From NCBI GenBank assembly GCA_035501615.1, contig DATJVY010000088.1, positions 11,116-75,115 on the forward strand: a stretch of DNA of 64,000 nucleotides, in the 5' to 3' direction. The DNA comes from RPRB01 sp035501615. Lineage in GTDB: Bacteria > Myxococcota > Myxococcia > Myxococcales > Myxococcaceae. The notes under the pieces were generated by a model, which saw nothing but the letters and a program-made list of their open reading frames with translations, had not been told where the DNA came from and ran no database searches. The position numbers and the translations under genes were made by a program. Shown in pieces: positions 25,601 through 32,481 of this stretch; within the stretch, counting starts at the first letter, position 1; every line of letters begins with the position of its first letter.

Positions 25601-25740
25601 GCGTAGTACGAGCCCTCGCTCTCGATGACCCGGGGCACGAACAGCACCCAGAGCAGACGCAGCCCGATGGCGACGAGCAGCAGGGTGAGTACCGTGCGAC
25701 GACCCGTCGCGGTGTGCGTGCTCTCTGCGGCGTCCGCCAC
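22627..25740 (-). CDS. Fusion: GT39/PMT-like membrane glycosyltransferase + GH140 (DUF4038) glycosidase
   Basis: One uninterrupted 1037-residue frame. Residues 1 to about 430 hold some ten TM helices with a first-loop acidic motif (ESEGSYYARVGENLALG) and REAGLQLLYPPLYP, as in GT39/ArnT-like enzymes that use polyprenyl-phosphate sugars. About 430-555 is an exported linker domain. From about 560, GRYLVDAQGRPFRITGD opens a DUF4038/GH140 apiosidase-like barrel. Candidate acids are in LIWVEGGDY and FLIETEYE, and RARWFDPTAG near 980 matches the C-terminal collagen-binding-like domain usually found after DUF4038. The topology places the glycosidase in the periplasm, tethered to the transferase. I know of no characterised protein with this fusion; either half's substrate is unknown. 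It lies just after tRNA-Leu and is not in an obvious operon. Confidence 0.8.
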   Translation of the reverse strand: MADAAESTHTATGRRTVLTLLLVAIGLRLLWVLFVPRVIESEGSYYARVGENLALGRGYIGLREAGLQLLYPPLYPCLIAAGTWLGLTPETAGRSASLIFGSVFPLLVLALGRRLYGERAGLAGGWLAAVHPLLIALSGAVLTEATYLTLILAAVLFATRAMDPDGRRRDALAGGVLGALAYFTRPEGLLISGACAGLIVLSRRPAPRPALARGVMLGLTTAFLGLGYAVPLSLHVGAVRFEAKTPDGTAFSRRSAVGQTDQQIYSSIDSQLRDTGLSNISNLELLRLSPPSLAERIDIGARSARRNLPKFLLYVVARPSLGNPVLFLLAVLGLASVRWTRGLAWRSAPLLALASFNLITFTAWPYFHERFIFPLLAPGVVWAGAGLTALPGFAERGWRGLRLSHALARRTPAVAVTLLALAALWGLRRADEVSEAWNGRRIGERVLGSDLRRELPWRARLADVDPTVAFYAGAVLQPLPWTGGRDASRYLDLRAPDVAVLDRQSLDDFPYGREWFRTGVPLPGWHRLGHASLGPDEAWVEAPPLGPLTRAGGERFPLRVHGSGRYLVDAQGRPFRITGDAGWDIVVQLSPADIERYLETRARQGFNTVLLLFLEHKRWVPSSHAPVSRDGLSPLLRPGDFSTPNDAYFQRVAWVIDRARAHGLLVLATPMYLGLNGGDEGWWGELNQSVNTRAVCQQFGRYLARGNGGAFGGLRDRPNLIWVEGGDYLPPFGSEGEARAHAVMEGLREGGALQLQTAHWSEEHLATDEPDFAPDLQLQAVYTYGQHHDGQVLVQARRGYEAAGQGSDPRPAFLIETEYETSGGLPRTGPGRWLKMGWYALKSALRQPIPVPMSAGEVRRRMYQTQLSLIGGVVFGNGEVWNFGPHWVESLESDGARDMRHLARLFDSMPWWELVPSGLGALRGNEPLAGRDDAAAGGDVAAAASPDRRWLVAYVPGRGSAARRLQLRGPDPARTGPIRARWFDPTAGISSLTSVTSSAGNLLEVVTPGLNAAGEADWVLVLEPDQAAVVAGRREGP

Positions 25741-25771
25741 GGACTCCGTTCTACCATCCCCAGCGGTCCGC

Positions 25772-26149
25772 TCAGCGCTTGAGCGGCCACTTCCCCTCGG
25801 CCTCGAGGCGATGCCGGAGGTCGGGGTTCTCGTCGAGGAAGGCCTGCAGCGACTCCTGGGTGATGTCGACGTCGACGTCCTCGCTGCCCACGAGCGACTG
25901 ACAGGAGAGGCGCGAGTAGGGGCGGACGTCGAACGCCTGGTCCAGCCGGTCGGCCTCGGAGTCCTCCTGCTCCGAGAGCGACTCCAGTCCCTTGCGGACC
26001 CAGACGTGGCAGGTGGAGCAGGCGCAGACCCCGCCGCACGCGTGGCCCACGGTCGCGCCGCACTGCTCGGCCGCCTCGAGCAGGCTCGTGCCCTCGGGAA
26101 CCTCGACCGTCACCTCGTCGAACGGGCTCCGGAAGCGGACGCGAGGCAT
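25772..26149 (-). CDS. fdx: ISC-type 2Fe-2S ferredoxin
   Basis: A 125-residue adrenodoxin-type ferredoxin starting at the ATG at 26149. Cluster ligands Cys38, Cys44, Cys47 (C-x5-C-x2-C) and Cys83 (RLSCQSL) are present; Cys42 is an extra cysteine, as in E. coli Fdx. It donates electrons for Fe-S cluster assembly on IscU. It is longer than the usual 111 residues, with a charged C-terminal tail from about residue 98. It is the last gene of the isc operon, 31 bp downstream of hscA. Confidence 0.92.
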   Translation of the reverse strand: MPRVRFRSPFDEVTVEVPEGTSLLEAAEQCGATVGHACGGVCACSTCHVWVRKGLESLSEQEDSEADRLDQAFDVRPYSRLSCQSLVGSEDVDVDITQESLQAFLDENPDLRHRLEAEGKWPLKR

Positions 26150-26180
26150 TCAGTGCTCCGACCGGGCCGTGGTGAGCACT

Positions 26181-28025
26181 CTAGACCTCGTCGACCCGCC
26201 GGCCCTCGAGCAGCGTCCCCACCGCGCGGTTCATGATCCGCTCGACGAAGGGACGGCAGACGTCGTCGAGCGCGTGGATCGCGTCGGCGAGAACGCGGGA
26301 ATCGGTCGCCGTCCTGCGGAGGTGATCGACGCGCGCGATGGCGGCCTCGACCGCCAGACGCTCGTCCTCGGCGAGGAGGTCCGAGAACTCGCCGAGCTGC
26401 TTCCGCGCGTCGTGGAGGATGCGCTCGGCCTCGACCTGCTGCTCTCGCAGCTGGCGGACGTGGATGTCCTCCTCGGCGTGCTCGATGGAGTCGAGCAGCA
26501 TCCGCTCGATCTCCTCGTCGGTCAGCCCGTGGGTTGGCTTGACGGTGATCGCCTGGCTCACCCCGGTGCTCAGCTCCTTCGCGGAGACCGAGAGGATACC
26601 GTCGGCGTTCACCTCGAACCGCACCTCGACGCGGGCCATGCCCGCCGGCAGGGGCGGGATGCCCGAGAGCCGGAAGCGCGCCAGCGAGCGGTTGTCGGTC
26701 ACCAGCTCCCGCTCGCCCTGCACCACGTGCACGTCCAGCGCGTTCTGGCCGTCCTGGAAGGTGGTGAAGACCTGCGCCGCCGCGGTGGGGATGGCGCTGT
26801 TCCTCGGGACGAGCTTCTCCACCACCCCGCCCATGGTCTCCAGCCCGAGCGAGAGGGGAATGACGTCGAGGAGCAGCACCTCGTCCGCCCGATCGCGGTT
26901 GGTCAGGAGGTCCGCCTGCACCGCGGCCCCCAGCGCCACCACCTGGTCGGGGTCGATGTCCCCGAGCGGCTCCCGGGCGAAGAGCTGGGCCACGAAGCGC
27001 CGAACCGCCGGCACGCGGGTGCTTCCCCCGACGAGGATGACCCCGTCGAGCTCCTCGCGGCCGATGCCGGCGTCCTTCAGCGCCCGCCGGCAGGCCACGC
27101 CGGTCCGGGCGAGGAGCGGGGAGATCCACGACTCGACTTCTCCGCGGGTGAGGGGGAAGGTGCGCCCCAGGGCCGACAGCTCGGTGGTCTCGTCCCGGGT
27201 GAGCGCCTCCTTGGCCCTCCGAGCGGCGGCGAGCAGCTCGGTCACCGCCGCCGGGTCGGGGCTCGCCAGCCCGTGCGCCTCCAGGAAGCGGGTGGCGATG
27301 GCCCGGTCGAAGTCGTCCCCGCCCAGGGCCGAGTCGCCCCCGGTGGACTTCACCTGGAACACGCCTTCCACCAGCTGGAGGATGGAGACGTCGAAGGTTC
27401 CGCCGCCGAGGTCGTAGACCGCGAACGTTCCCTGGCTGCCCTTGTCCAGGCCGTAGGCCAGCGCCGCGGCGGTCGGCTCGTTGAGGAGCCGGAGCACCTC
27501 GAGGCCGGCGAGCCGTCCCGCGTCGCGGGTGGCCTGTCGCTGCGCATCGTCGAAGTAGGCCGGTACGGTGATGACCGCCTGCTCCACCTTTCCGGTGAGC
27601 GCGGCCTCGGCCCGGCGCTTGAGGGTCCGGAGGATCTCCGCCGAGACCTCGATCGGCGTCACCGGCGGCCCGCCCTTGACCTCGAAGCGGACCACCGGTC
27701 CGCCCTTGACGAACCGGTACGCGCCGAGCGCCCGGGTCTCGGCGTCCTCGGGGCCCTTGCCCATGAAGCGCTTCACCGAGGCGATGGTGCTCGTGGGCTC
27801 GGCCGCGGCGAGCGCCCGGGCCCGTGCACCCACCACCACCGCACCGTCGCTCGTGTAGGTCACCACCGACGGCAGGAGGAGCGCGCCGTCCTCGTCCACC
27901 GGGAACGCCCGAGGCTTCCCGTCGATGACCGCCGCCACCAGCGAGTTGGTGGTGCCGAGGTCGATCCCCACGGCGTGGCCGCGCGGCTTCAGGGGATCGT
28001 GGATCTGGAGGAGCCCGCCTGCCAT
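26181..28025 (-). CDS. hscA: Hsp70-type chaperone HscA for Fe-S transfer
   Basis: A 614-residue DnaK-family ATPase (E. coli HscA has 616). The ATG at 28025 lies 4 bp after the hscB stop. The phosphate-1 motif GIDLGTTNSLVA is at about 20-31, phosphate-2 is VYDLGGGTFDVS, and the adenosine motif is VGGSTRVPAVR. The substrate-binding domain follows with SLGLETMGG. It uses ATP to release the cluster from IscU by binding an LPPVK peptide, and the IscU encoded here has exactly that motif. It works with HscB from the preceding gene. Length and context rule out a general DnaK. Confidence 0.95.
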   Translation of the reverse strand: MAGGLLQIHDPLKPRGHAVGIDLGTTNSLVAAVIDGKPRAFPVDEDGALLLPSVVTYTSDGAVVVGARARALAAAEPTSTIASVKRFMGKGPEDAETRALGAYRFVKGGPVVRFEVKGGPPVTPIEVSAEILRTLKRRAEAALTGKVEQAVITVPAYFDDAQRQATRDAGRLAGLEVLRLLNEPTAAALAYGLDKGSQGTFAVYDLGGGTFDVSILQLVEGVFQVKSTGGDSALGGDDFDRAIATRFLEAHGLASPDPAAVTELLAAARRAKEALTRDETTELSALGRTFPLTRGEVESWISPLLARTGVACRRALKDAGIGREELDGVILVGGSTRVPAVRRFVAQLFAREPLGDIDPDQVVALGAAVQADLLTNRDRADEVLLLDVIPLSLGLETMGGVVEKLVPRNSAIPTAAAQVFTTFQDGQNALDVHVVQGERELVTDNRSLARFRLSGIPPLPAGMARVEVRFEVNADGILSVSAKELSTGVSQAITVKPTHGLTDEEIERMLLDSIEHAEEDIHVRQLREQQVEAERILHDARKQLGEFSDLLAEDERLAVEAAIARVDHLRRTATDSRVLADAIHALDDVCRPFVERIMNRAVGTLLEGRRVDEV

Positions 28026-28029
28026 GGCG

Positions 28030-28653
28030 CTACGGGTCCCCCTCGTCCGAGCCCTCGGCGGCCTCGAGGAAGCGGTGGTGGTAGCGGAGCCGTGCCAGCG
28101 CCTGCGCGGCCTCCTCGCGCGCGGCGGCGTCGGCCGGAGCACGCTCCAGCCGCCGCAGCGCCGACTGGGCGGTGGAGAGGGTGGCCGCCGACTGCACGCG
28201 CACCCGGTCGGAGAGGCTGTTCACCAGCTCGTCGTCGCCCGATGCCCTGGCCGAGTCGAGCTGCTCGCGCAGGTCGAGCACCTCCTCCAGCACCTTCGGC
28301 GGCACGGTGATCGCCCGGGCCTCCTCCTTCTGGAGGTCCAGCCCGTGGAGCTTCAGCAGGTAGAAGGCGCGGGGCTCGGGCGCACGCAGGGTCTTGTACG
28401 CCTCGTTGAGGAGGGCGGTCCGCTCGAGCGAGAGCCTCCGCTCGCGCGGGTCCTCCTTGCCGGCTCGGTCGGGATGGAGGCGGAGTGACCGCTCGCGGTA
28501 GGCGCGCTCCAGCTCGGCCCGGTCAACGTCCACCCCGCGTGGCAGCCCGAGCACGTCGAAGAGCGTGGTGCCCGGCGCGACCGGCTGCACCTTCCCGCAC
28601 GCCGGGCAGACGTCCGCCGCCGCCACCTCCGACTGGCAATTCCAGCAACGCAC
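28030..28653 (-). CDS. hscB: J-domain co-chaperone HscB with N-terminal tetracysteine
   Basis: A 207-residue protein from the GTG at 28653 (GAGGGG upstream), 11 bp after iscA. Residues 1-20 contain CWNC and CPAC (Cys3, 6, 16, 19), a zinc-ribbon-like addition missing from the 171-residue E. coli HscB but known in eukaryotic HSCB/HSC20. The J-domain has HPD at 60-62, and the C-terminal three-helix part that binds IscU follows (LEEVLDLREQL). It stimulates HscA and brings it IscU. The start is fixed by the Cys motif lying right at the N-terminus. Confidence 0.92.
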   Translation of the reverse strand: MRCWNCQSEVAAADVCPACGKVQPVAPGTTLFDVLGLPRGVDVDRAELERAYRERSLRLHPDRAGKEDPRERRLSLERTALLNEAYKTLRAPEPRAFYLLKLHGLDLQKEEARAITVPPKVLEEVLDLREQLDSARASGDDELVNSLSDRVRVQSAATLSTAQSALRRLERAPADAAAREEAAQALARLRYHHRFLEAAEGSDEGDP

Positions 28654-28664
28654 CGGCGCTCCCC

Positions 28665-29051
28665 TCAGACCGTGAAGCTCTCGCCACACCCGCAGGCGGT
28701 CTTCACGTTGGGGTTCTCCAGCTTGAAGCCGGAGGCCATCAGCGTCTCCTCGTACCGGAGCTCCGAGCCCATGAGGTAGAGGTAGCTCTTGGGGTCCACG
28801 AAGACGCGGATCCCGGCCTTCTCGAAGATCTTGTCCCGCTCGCGCGGCGCCTCGGCCCACTCGATCGCGTAGGCCAGACCCGAGCAGCCGCCACCGCGCA
28901 CCGCGACCCTGAGCCCCGCGTCCGGCGTGTTCCGCTGGGCGAGCAGGGTCTTGATCCGCGCCGCCGCCGCATCGGAGACGGAGAACGTTCTCGGGGCGGG
29001 GCGGGGCGGGGCGGAAGCCGGGGGGGCGGCGCTGGGGGCGGGAGCGGTCAT
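28665..29051 (-). CDS. iscA: A-type Fe-S carrier IscA
   Basis: A 128-residue A-type carrier. The start ATG overlaps the iscU stop (TGATG). The three ligand cysteines are Cys56 (GGGCSGLAY), Cys120 and Cys122 (ACGCGESF). It accepts iron or clusters from IscU and hands them to target proteins. An N-terminal stretch of about 20 residues, rich in Ala and Pro, precedes the conserved fold, so the protein is longer than the usual 107 residues. Confidence 0.93.
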   Translation of the reverse strand: MTAPAPSAAPPASAPPRPAPRTFSVSDAAAARIKTLLAQRNTPDAGLRVAVRGGGCSGLAYAIEWAEAPRERDKIFEKAGIRVFVDPKSYLYLMGSELRYEETLMASGFKLENPNVKTACGCGESFTV

Positions 29052-29464
29052 CAGCTCGTCGAGGCCCTCGCCGTGGGCTGACGCTCGGCCCGCTTCTTCC
29101 TGAAGTCCTCGACGGCGGCCTTGATCGCGTCCTCGGCCAGCACCGAGCAGTGGATCTTCACCGGAGGGAGCGACAGCTCCTTGGCGATCTCCTTGTTGGT
29201 GATCTTCGTCGCCTCGTCCACCGTCTTGCCCTTGACCCACTCGGTCACGAGGGAGCTCGAGGCGATGGCCGAGCCGCAGCCGAAGGTCTTGAACTTGGCA
29301 TCCTGGATGATTCCCTCGTCGGAGATCCGGAGCTGCAGCCGCATCACGTCGCCGCAGGCTGGAGCCCCGACCAGGCCGGTCCCCACGTTCGGGTCGCTCT
29401 TGTCCAGCGTCCCGACGTTCCGGGGATTCTCGTAGTGGTCGACGACCTTGTCGCTGTAGGCCAT
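29051..29464 (-). CDS. iscU: Fe-S cluster scaffold IscU
   Basis: A 137-residue scaffold starting at the ATG at 29464, 10 bp after iscS. Ligands Cys37, Asp39, Cys63, His105 and Cys106 are all present, and LPPVK at 99-103 is the HscA recognition motif. It builds a [2Fe-2S] cluster from IscS-derived sulfur. A short basic tail (KKRAERQPTARASTS) extends beyond the family norm. Confidence 0.95.
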   Translation of the reverse strand: MAYSDKVVDHYENPRNVGTLDKSDPNVGTGLVGAPACGDVMRLQLRISDEGIIQDAKFKTFGCGSAIASSSLVTEWVKGKTVDEATKITNKEIAKELSLPPVKIHCSVLAEDAIKAAVEDFRKKRAERQPTARASTS

Positions 29465-29474
29465 GGCAGAACCT

Positions 29475-30836
29475 CTAGTGCGCCGTCCAGGCGATGGACT
29501 TGATGTCCACGCCCTCGCGGGCCATCTCATACAAAGGACTCATCTCGCGCAGCTTCTTCACCTTGTCCACCACCAACCGCGCCACCGTGTCCACCTGGGC
29601 CTCGGTGTTGAACCGTCCGAGCCCGAAGCGGATCGACGAGTGCGCCATGTCCTCCTCCACCCCCAGCGCCCGGAGCACGTAGGACGGCTCGAGCGAGGCC
29701 GAGGTGCAGGCCGAGCCGGAGCTCACCGCCACGTCCTTGATCGCCATCATCAGGGCCTCGCCCTCGACGTAGGCGAAGGAGATGTTGAGGTTGCCCGGCA
29801 GCCGGTGCTCGAGCGAGCCGTTGACCGTCACCATGTCCAGCTCGGACATGAGCTTCGCGCGGAGCCGCTCGCGCAGCGCCAGGATGCGCGCCGACTCGGC
29901 CGCCATCTCCGTCCGGGCGATCTCCGCGGCCTTTCCGAAGCCCACGATGCCGGCGACGTTGAGGGTCCCCGAGCGCATCCCCCGCTCGTGGCCGCCGCCG
30001 TCGATGATCGGGGCGATGCGCACCCGGGGCTTGCGGCGCACGTACAGCGCGCCGATGCCCTTGGGGCCGTAGATCTTGTGCGCGGTGACCGAGGCCAGAT
30101 CGATCTTCATCGACTCGACGTCGAAGGGGACCTTGCCCACGCCCTGCACGGCGTCGGAGTGGAAGAGCACCCCGCGCGAGCGGCAGAGCTTGCCGATCTC
30201 CGCCAGCGGCTGGACGGTGCCGATCTCGTTGTTGGCCAGCATCACCGAGACGAGGATGGTCCGGTCGGTGATGGCCGCGGCGAGCGTGTCGAGGTTCACC
30301 CGGCCGTCGTGCTCGACGTCCAGGTAAGTGACCCGGGCTCCGGTGCGGACCGTCGCCATCCACCGCTGAAGGACCGGGTCCTGGTCCAGCTTGTACTGGA
30401 CCGAAAGCGCGTCGACGTCCTCGGGCTTCACCTCGTCGGCGATGAGCTCCATCAGCCGGAGCAGCTTCAGCTCGTCGAGCCGCTCCTGACGCATGTGCTC
30501 CAGGCGCTTGCCGGAGTCGAGGATGGCCTTGTGCTCGGTCTTCAGGGTGATGATGTGGTCGCCCTTGGACCGGTAGAACTCGGCCACGCCCTTCAGGGCG
30601 AGGTTGTCCGACTCGGTGGCACCGCTGGTGAAGACGATCTCGTTGGGCTGGGCGCCGATGAGCGCCGCCACCTGGGCGCGGGCCTGCTCGACCGCCGCCT
30701 CTGCCCGCCAGCCGAACGCATGGTTCCGAGAAGCGGCGTTCCCGAAATCCTCCCGCAAGAAGGGGAGCATGGCCTCGAGCACGCGCGGGTCGAGCGCGGT
30801 CGTGGCATGGTTATCCATGTAGATCGGGAGGTTCAT
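29475..30836 (-). CDS. iscS: Cysteine desulfurase IscS (with an insertion)
   Basis: A 453-residue PLP enzyme; E. coli IscS has 404. The start MNLPIYMDNHATTALD is standard. Schiff-base Lys254 is in SVTAHKIYGPKG, and the catalytic loop Cys377 is in SSGSACTSASLEPSY. The extra length is one insertion of about 48 residues between KRLEH (about 114) and GARVTYLD (about 166), rich in Leu, Glu and Arg and probably helical. The enzyme takes sulfur from cysteine for Fe-S clusters and tRNA thiolation. It is the first gene of the isc operon; no iscR precedes it. Confidence 0.94.
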   Translation of the reverse strand: MNLPIYMDNHATTALDPRVLEAMLPFLREDFGNAASRNHAFGWRAEAAVEQARAQVAALIGAQPNEIVFTSGATESDNLALKGVAEFYRSKGDHIITLKTEHKAILDSGKRLEHMRQERLDELKLLRLMELIADEVKPEDVDALSVQYKLDQDPVLQRWMATVRTGARVTYLDVEHDGRVNLDTLAAAITDRTILVSVMLANNEIGTVQPLAEIGKLCRSRGVLFHSDAVQGVGKVPFDVESMKIDLASVTAHKIYGPKGIGALYVRRKPRVRIAPIIDGGGHERGMRSGTLNVAGIVGFGKAAEIARTEMAAESARILALRERLRAKLMSELDMVTVNGSLEHRLPGNLNISFAYVEGEALMMAIKDVAVSSGSACTSASLEPSYVLRALGVEEDMAHSSIRFGLGRFNTEAQVDTVARLVVDKVKKLREMSPLYEMAREGVDIKSIAWTAH

Positions 30837-30859
30837 CGGTTCGATCCGGCCCGATACCT

Positions 30860-30877
30860 ACATTGGCCTACCAATGT
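30860..30877. promoter_or_regulatory. Palindrome in isc leader, probable operator
   Basis: A perfect inverted repeat ACATTGG-N4-CCAATGT lies between the predicted isc transcription start and the iscS ATG at 30836. From the -10 box it should occupy roughly +9 to +26 of the transcript template. It does not resemble the known E. coli IscR type 1 or type 2 sites. A repressor binding here would block transcription. Confidence 0.55.
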
Positions 30878-30892
30878 GGACCGGTCAGGTCG

Positions 30893-30920
30893 ATTATAAC
30901 GACAGGGGTCCTGACATCAA
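30893..30920 (-). promoter_or_regulatory. Sigma-70-like promoter of the isc operon
   Basis: On the minus strand, TTGATG (30920-30915) and TATAAT (30898-30893) are separated by 16 bp, a near-consensus housekeeping promoter that stands out in GC-rich DNA. It lies 57-84 bp upstream of the iscS ATG with no other gene in between on that strand. Confidence 0.65.
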
Positions 30921-30975
30921 GGTGGAAGCCCGCGGACCTCGTGGGCGTTTCCTCTCCGGACCCCGGAGCTGAACT

Positions 30976-32361
30976 TTGCAGAAGAACGCATCGATGCGCG
31001 CTGTCTTGGTGCTCGGGCTGGCGCTGGTCGCCGCCCTGGCGCTCGTCCTCGTCCCCGCCGCCTTGCCCACCGGCCCGTCGGCCAACCTCGACGCCGCCGG
31101 AGCGCTCGGGACGGGACGGCTCGGCGCCGGTGCGCTCCTCGTCTTCCTCGGCGGGCTGCTCACCGCGCTGACCCCTTGCGTCTATCCGCTCATCCCCATC
31201 ACCGTCGGCGTGTTCGGCGCGCGGCCGGGCGTCGGGCGCGGCAAGGCGGTGCTCCTCACCTCCAGCTACGTCGTGGGGATGGGCGTGGTGTTCGCGGTGC
31301 TCGGCGTCGTCGCGGCGCGGACCGGCGCGGCCTTCGGCCAGCTGCTCGGGCATCCGGCGGTGGCCATCGGGCTCGCGGTGTTCCTCCTCGTCCTGGCGGC
31401 CAGCATGTTCGGCGCCTTCGAGCTGACGCTTCCCGAGGGGCTCGCGCTCCGGCTGAACTCGGTGGGCGGGGCGGGCCTCGCCGGCGCCTTCCTCATGGGC
31501 AGCGTGGCCGGCTTCCTCGCCGCGCCCTGCACCGGCCCGGTCCTGACTGGCCTGCTCACCTTCGTGGCCACCAGCCGGAGCACCGCGCTCGGGGCGGGCC
31601 TTCTCTTCGTCTACGCGCTCGGCATCGGCGTGCCGTTCTTCCTCATCGGCGTCTTCGCGGTGCGGTTGCCAAAGTCCGGGGCGTGGATGGACTGGGTGAA
31701 GAGCGCGCTCGGCATCCTCCTGGTGGCGCTCGCCGCGACCTACGTCCGGGACGCCTTCCCGGCGCTGCGCGGCGCCGCCGCGTCGGCAGCGCGCGCCTGG
31801 GGTCCGAGCGGTGGGGTGTGGCTCGCGGCCGGGCTCGCCGCGGTGGGCGTGCTCCTCGGCGCGGTGAATCGCCAGTTCGGAGCGGGCGTCCGCGATGCGG
31901 CGCTGAAGGGCGCCGGGGTGGCGCTGGTCGCCGGCGCGGTTCTCCTCCGGCTGTCGGCCCTCAACGTCGGCGTGGAGAGCACTGGCCTTCTCTGGAACCT
32001 GCGCTACGCGGGTGAGGGGGCGAGCCCCTCGCCGGTGGACGCCGCGCTCGCCCGGGCAGCTGCGGAGCACCGTCCGGTGATGATCGACTTCTTCGCCGAG
32101 TGGTGCGCGGCCTGCAAGGAGCTGGACCGCGAGACGTACGTCGCTCCCGCGGTCGTCCAGGAGGCGGAGCGCTTCGTGCGCATCAAGGTGGACGGCACCA
32201 ACGCGGTGGATCCGGTCGACGCGCTGTACCAGCGGTTCGGCGTCAACGGCCTGCCGACGGTGGCCTTCGTCTCCTCGGAGGGAAAGGTCCTGGATGACCC
32301 CCGGGTCACGGGATTCCTAGGGCCGGAGAAGTTCGCAGAAGCGATGCGCCAGGTCCGGTAG
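30976..32361 (+). CDS. DsbD-like thiol:disulfide interchange protein without the N-terminal domain
   Basis: A 461-residue membrane protein. The TTG at 30976 has GGAG upstream; an ATG at 30994 is the alternative. After one N-terminal hydrophobic segment comes the CcdA/DsbD-beta core of eight TM helices with its redox Cys pair in TALTPCVYPLIP (about 67) and AAPCTGPV (about 180). The C-terminal domain is thioredoxin-like with DFFAEWCAACKELD near residue 378. The N-terminal DsbD-alpha domain is missing, so electrons would leave through the C-terminal domain directly to periplasmic partners. It is divergent from the isc operon by 139 bp. Confidence 0.87.
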   Translation: MQKNASMRAVLVLGLALVAALALVLVPAALPTGPSANLDAAGALGTGRLGAGALLVFLGGLLTALTPCVYPLIPITVGVFGARPGVGRGKAVLLTSSYVVGMGVVFAVLGVVAARTGAAFGQLLGHPAVAIGLAVFLLVLAASMFGAFELTLPEGLALRLNSVGGAGLAGAFLMGSVAGFLAAPCTGPVLTGLLTFVATSRSTALGAGLLFVYALGIGVPFFLIGVFAVRLPKSGAWMDWVKSALGILLVALAATYVRDAFPALRGAAASAARAWGPSGGVWLAAGLAAVGVLLGAVNRQFGAGVRDAALKGAGVALVAGAVLLRLSALNVGVESTGLLWNLRYAGEGASPSPVDAALARAAAEHRPVMIDFFAEWCAACKELDRETYVAPAVVQEAERFVRIKVDGTNAVDPVDALYQRFGVNGLPTVAFVSSEGKVLDDPRVTGFLGPEKFAEAMRQVR

Positions 32362-32481
32362 CCCTCGCCACAGCTCTGTCGCTCGCTTCCCGGGGGAGGA
32401 GGCGGGCGCATAGACTCTCACTCCTGAGGACACGGTGCGGAACGCGCCGACGTCCTCGCGAGGCGGGGAGCCCGAGCGCGG

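Noticed and set aside
22588..25782. A 1064-codon open frame on the plus strand opposite the GT39-GH140 fusion
   Set aside because: Its translation is a repetitive Arg/Gly/Glu/Pro/His-rich mix typical of the antisense of a GC-rich gene, with no domain and no ribosome-binding site; the minus strand is clearly coding.
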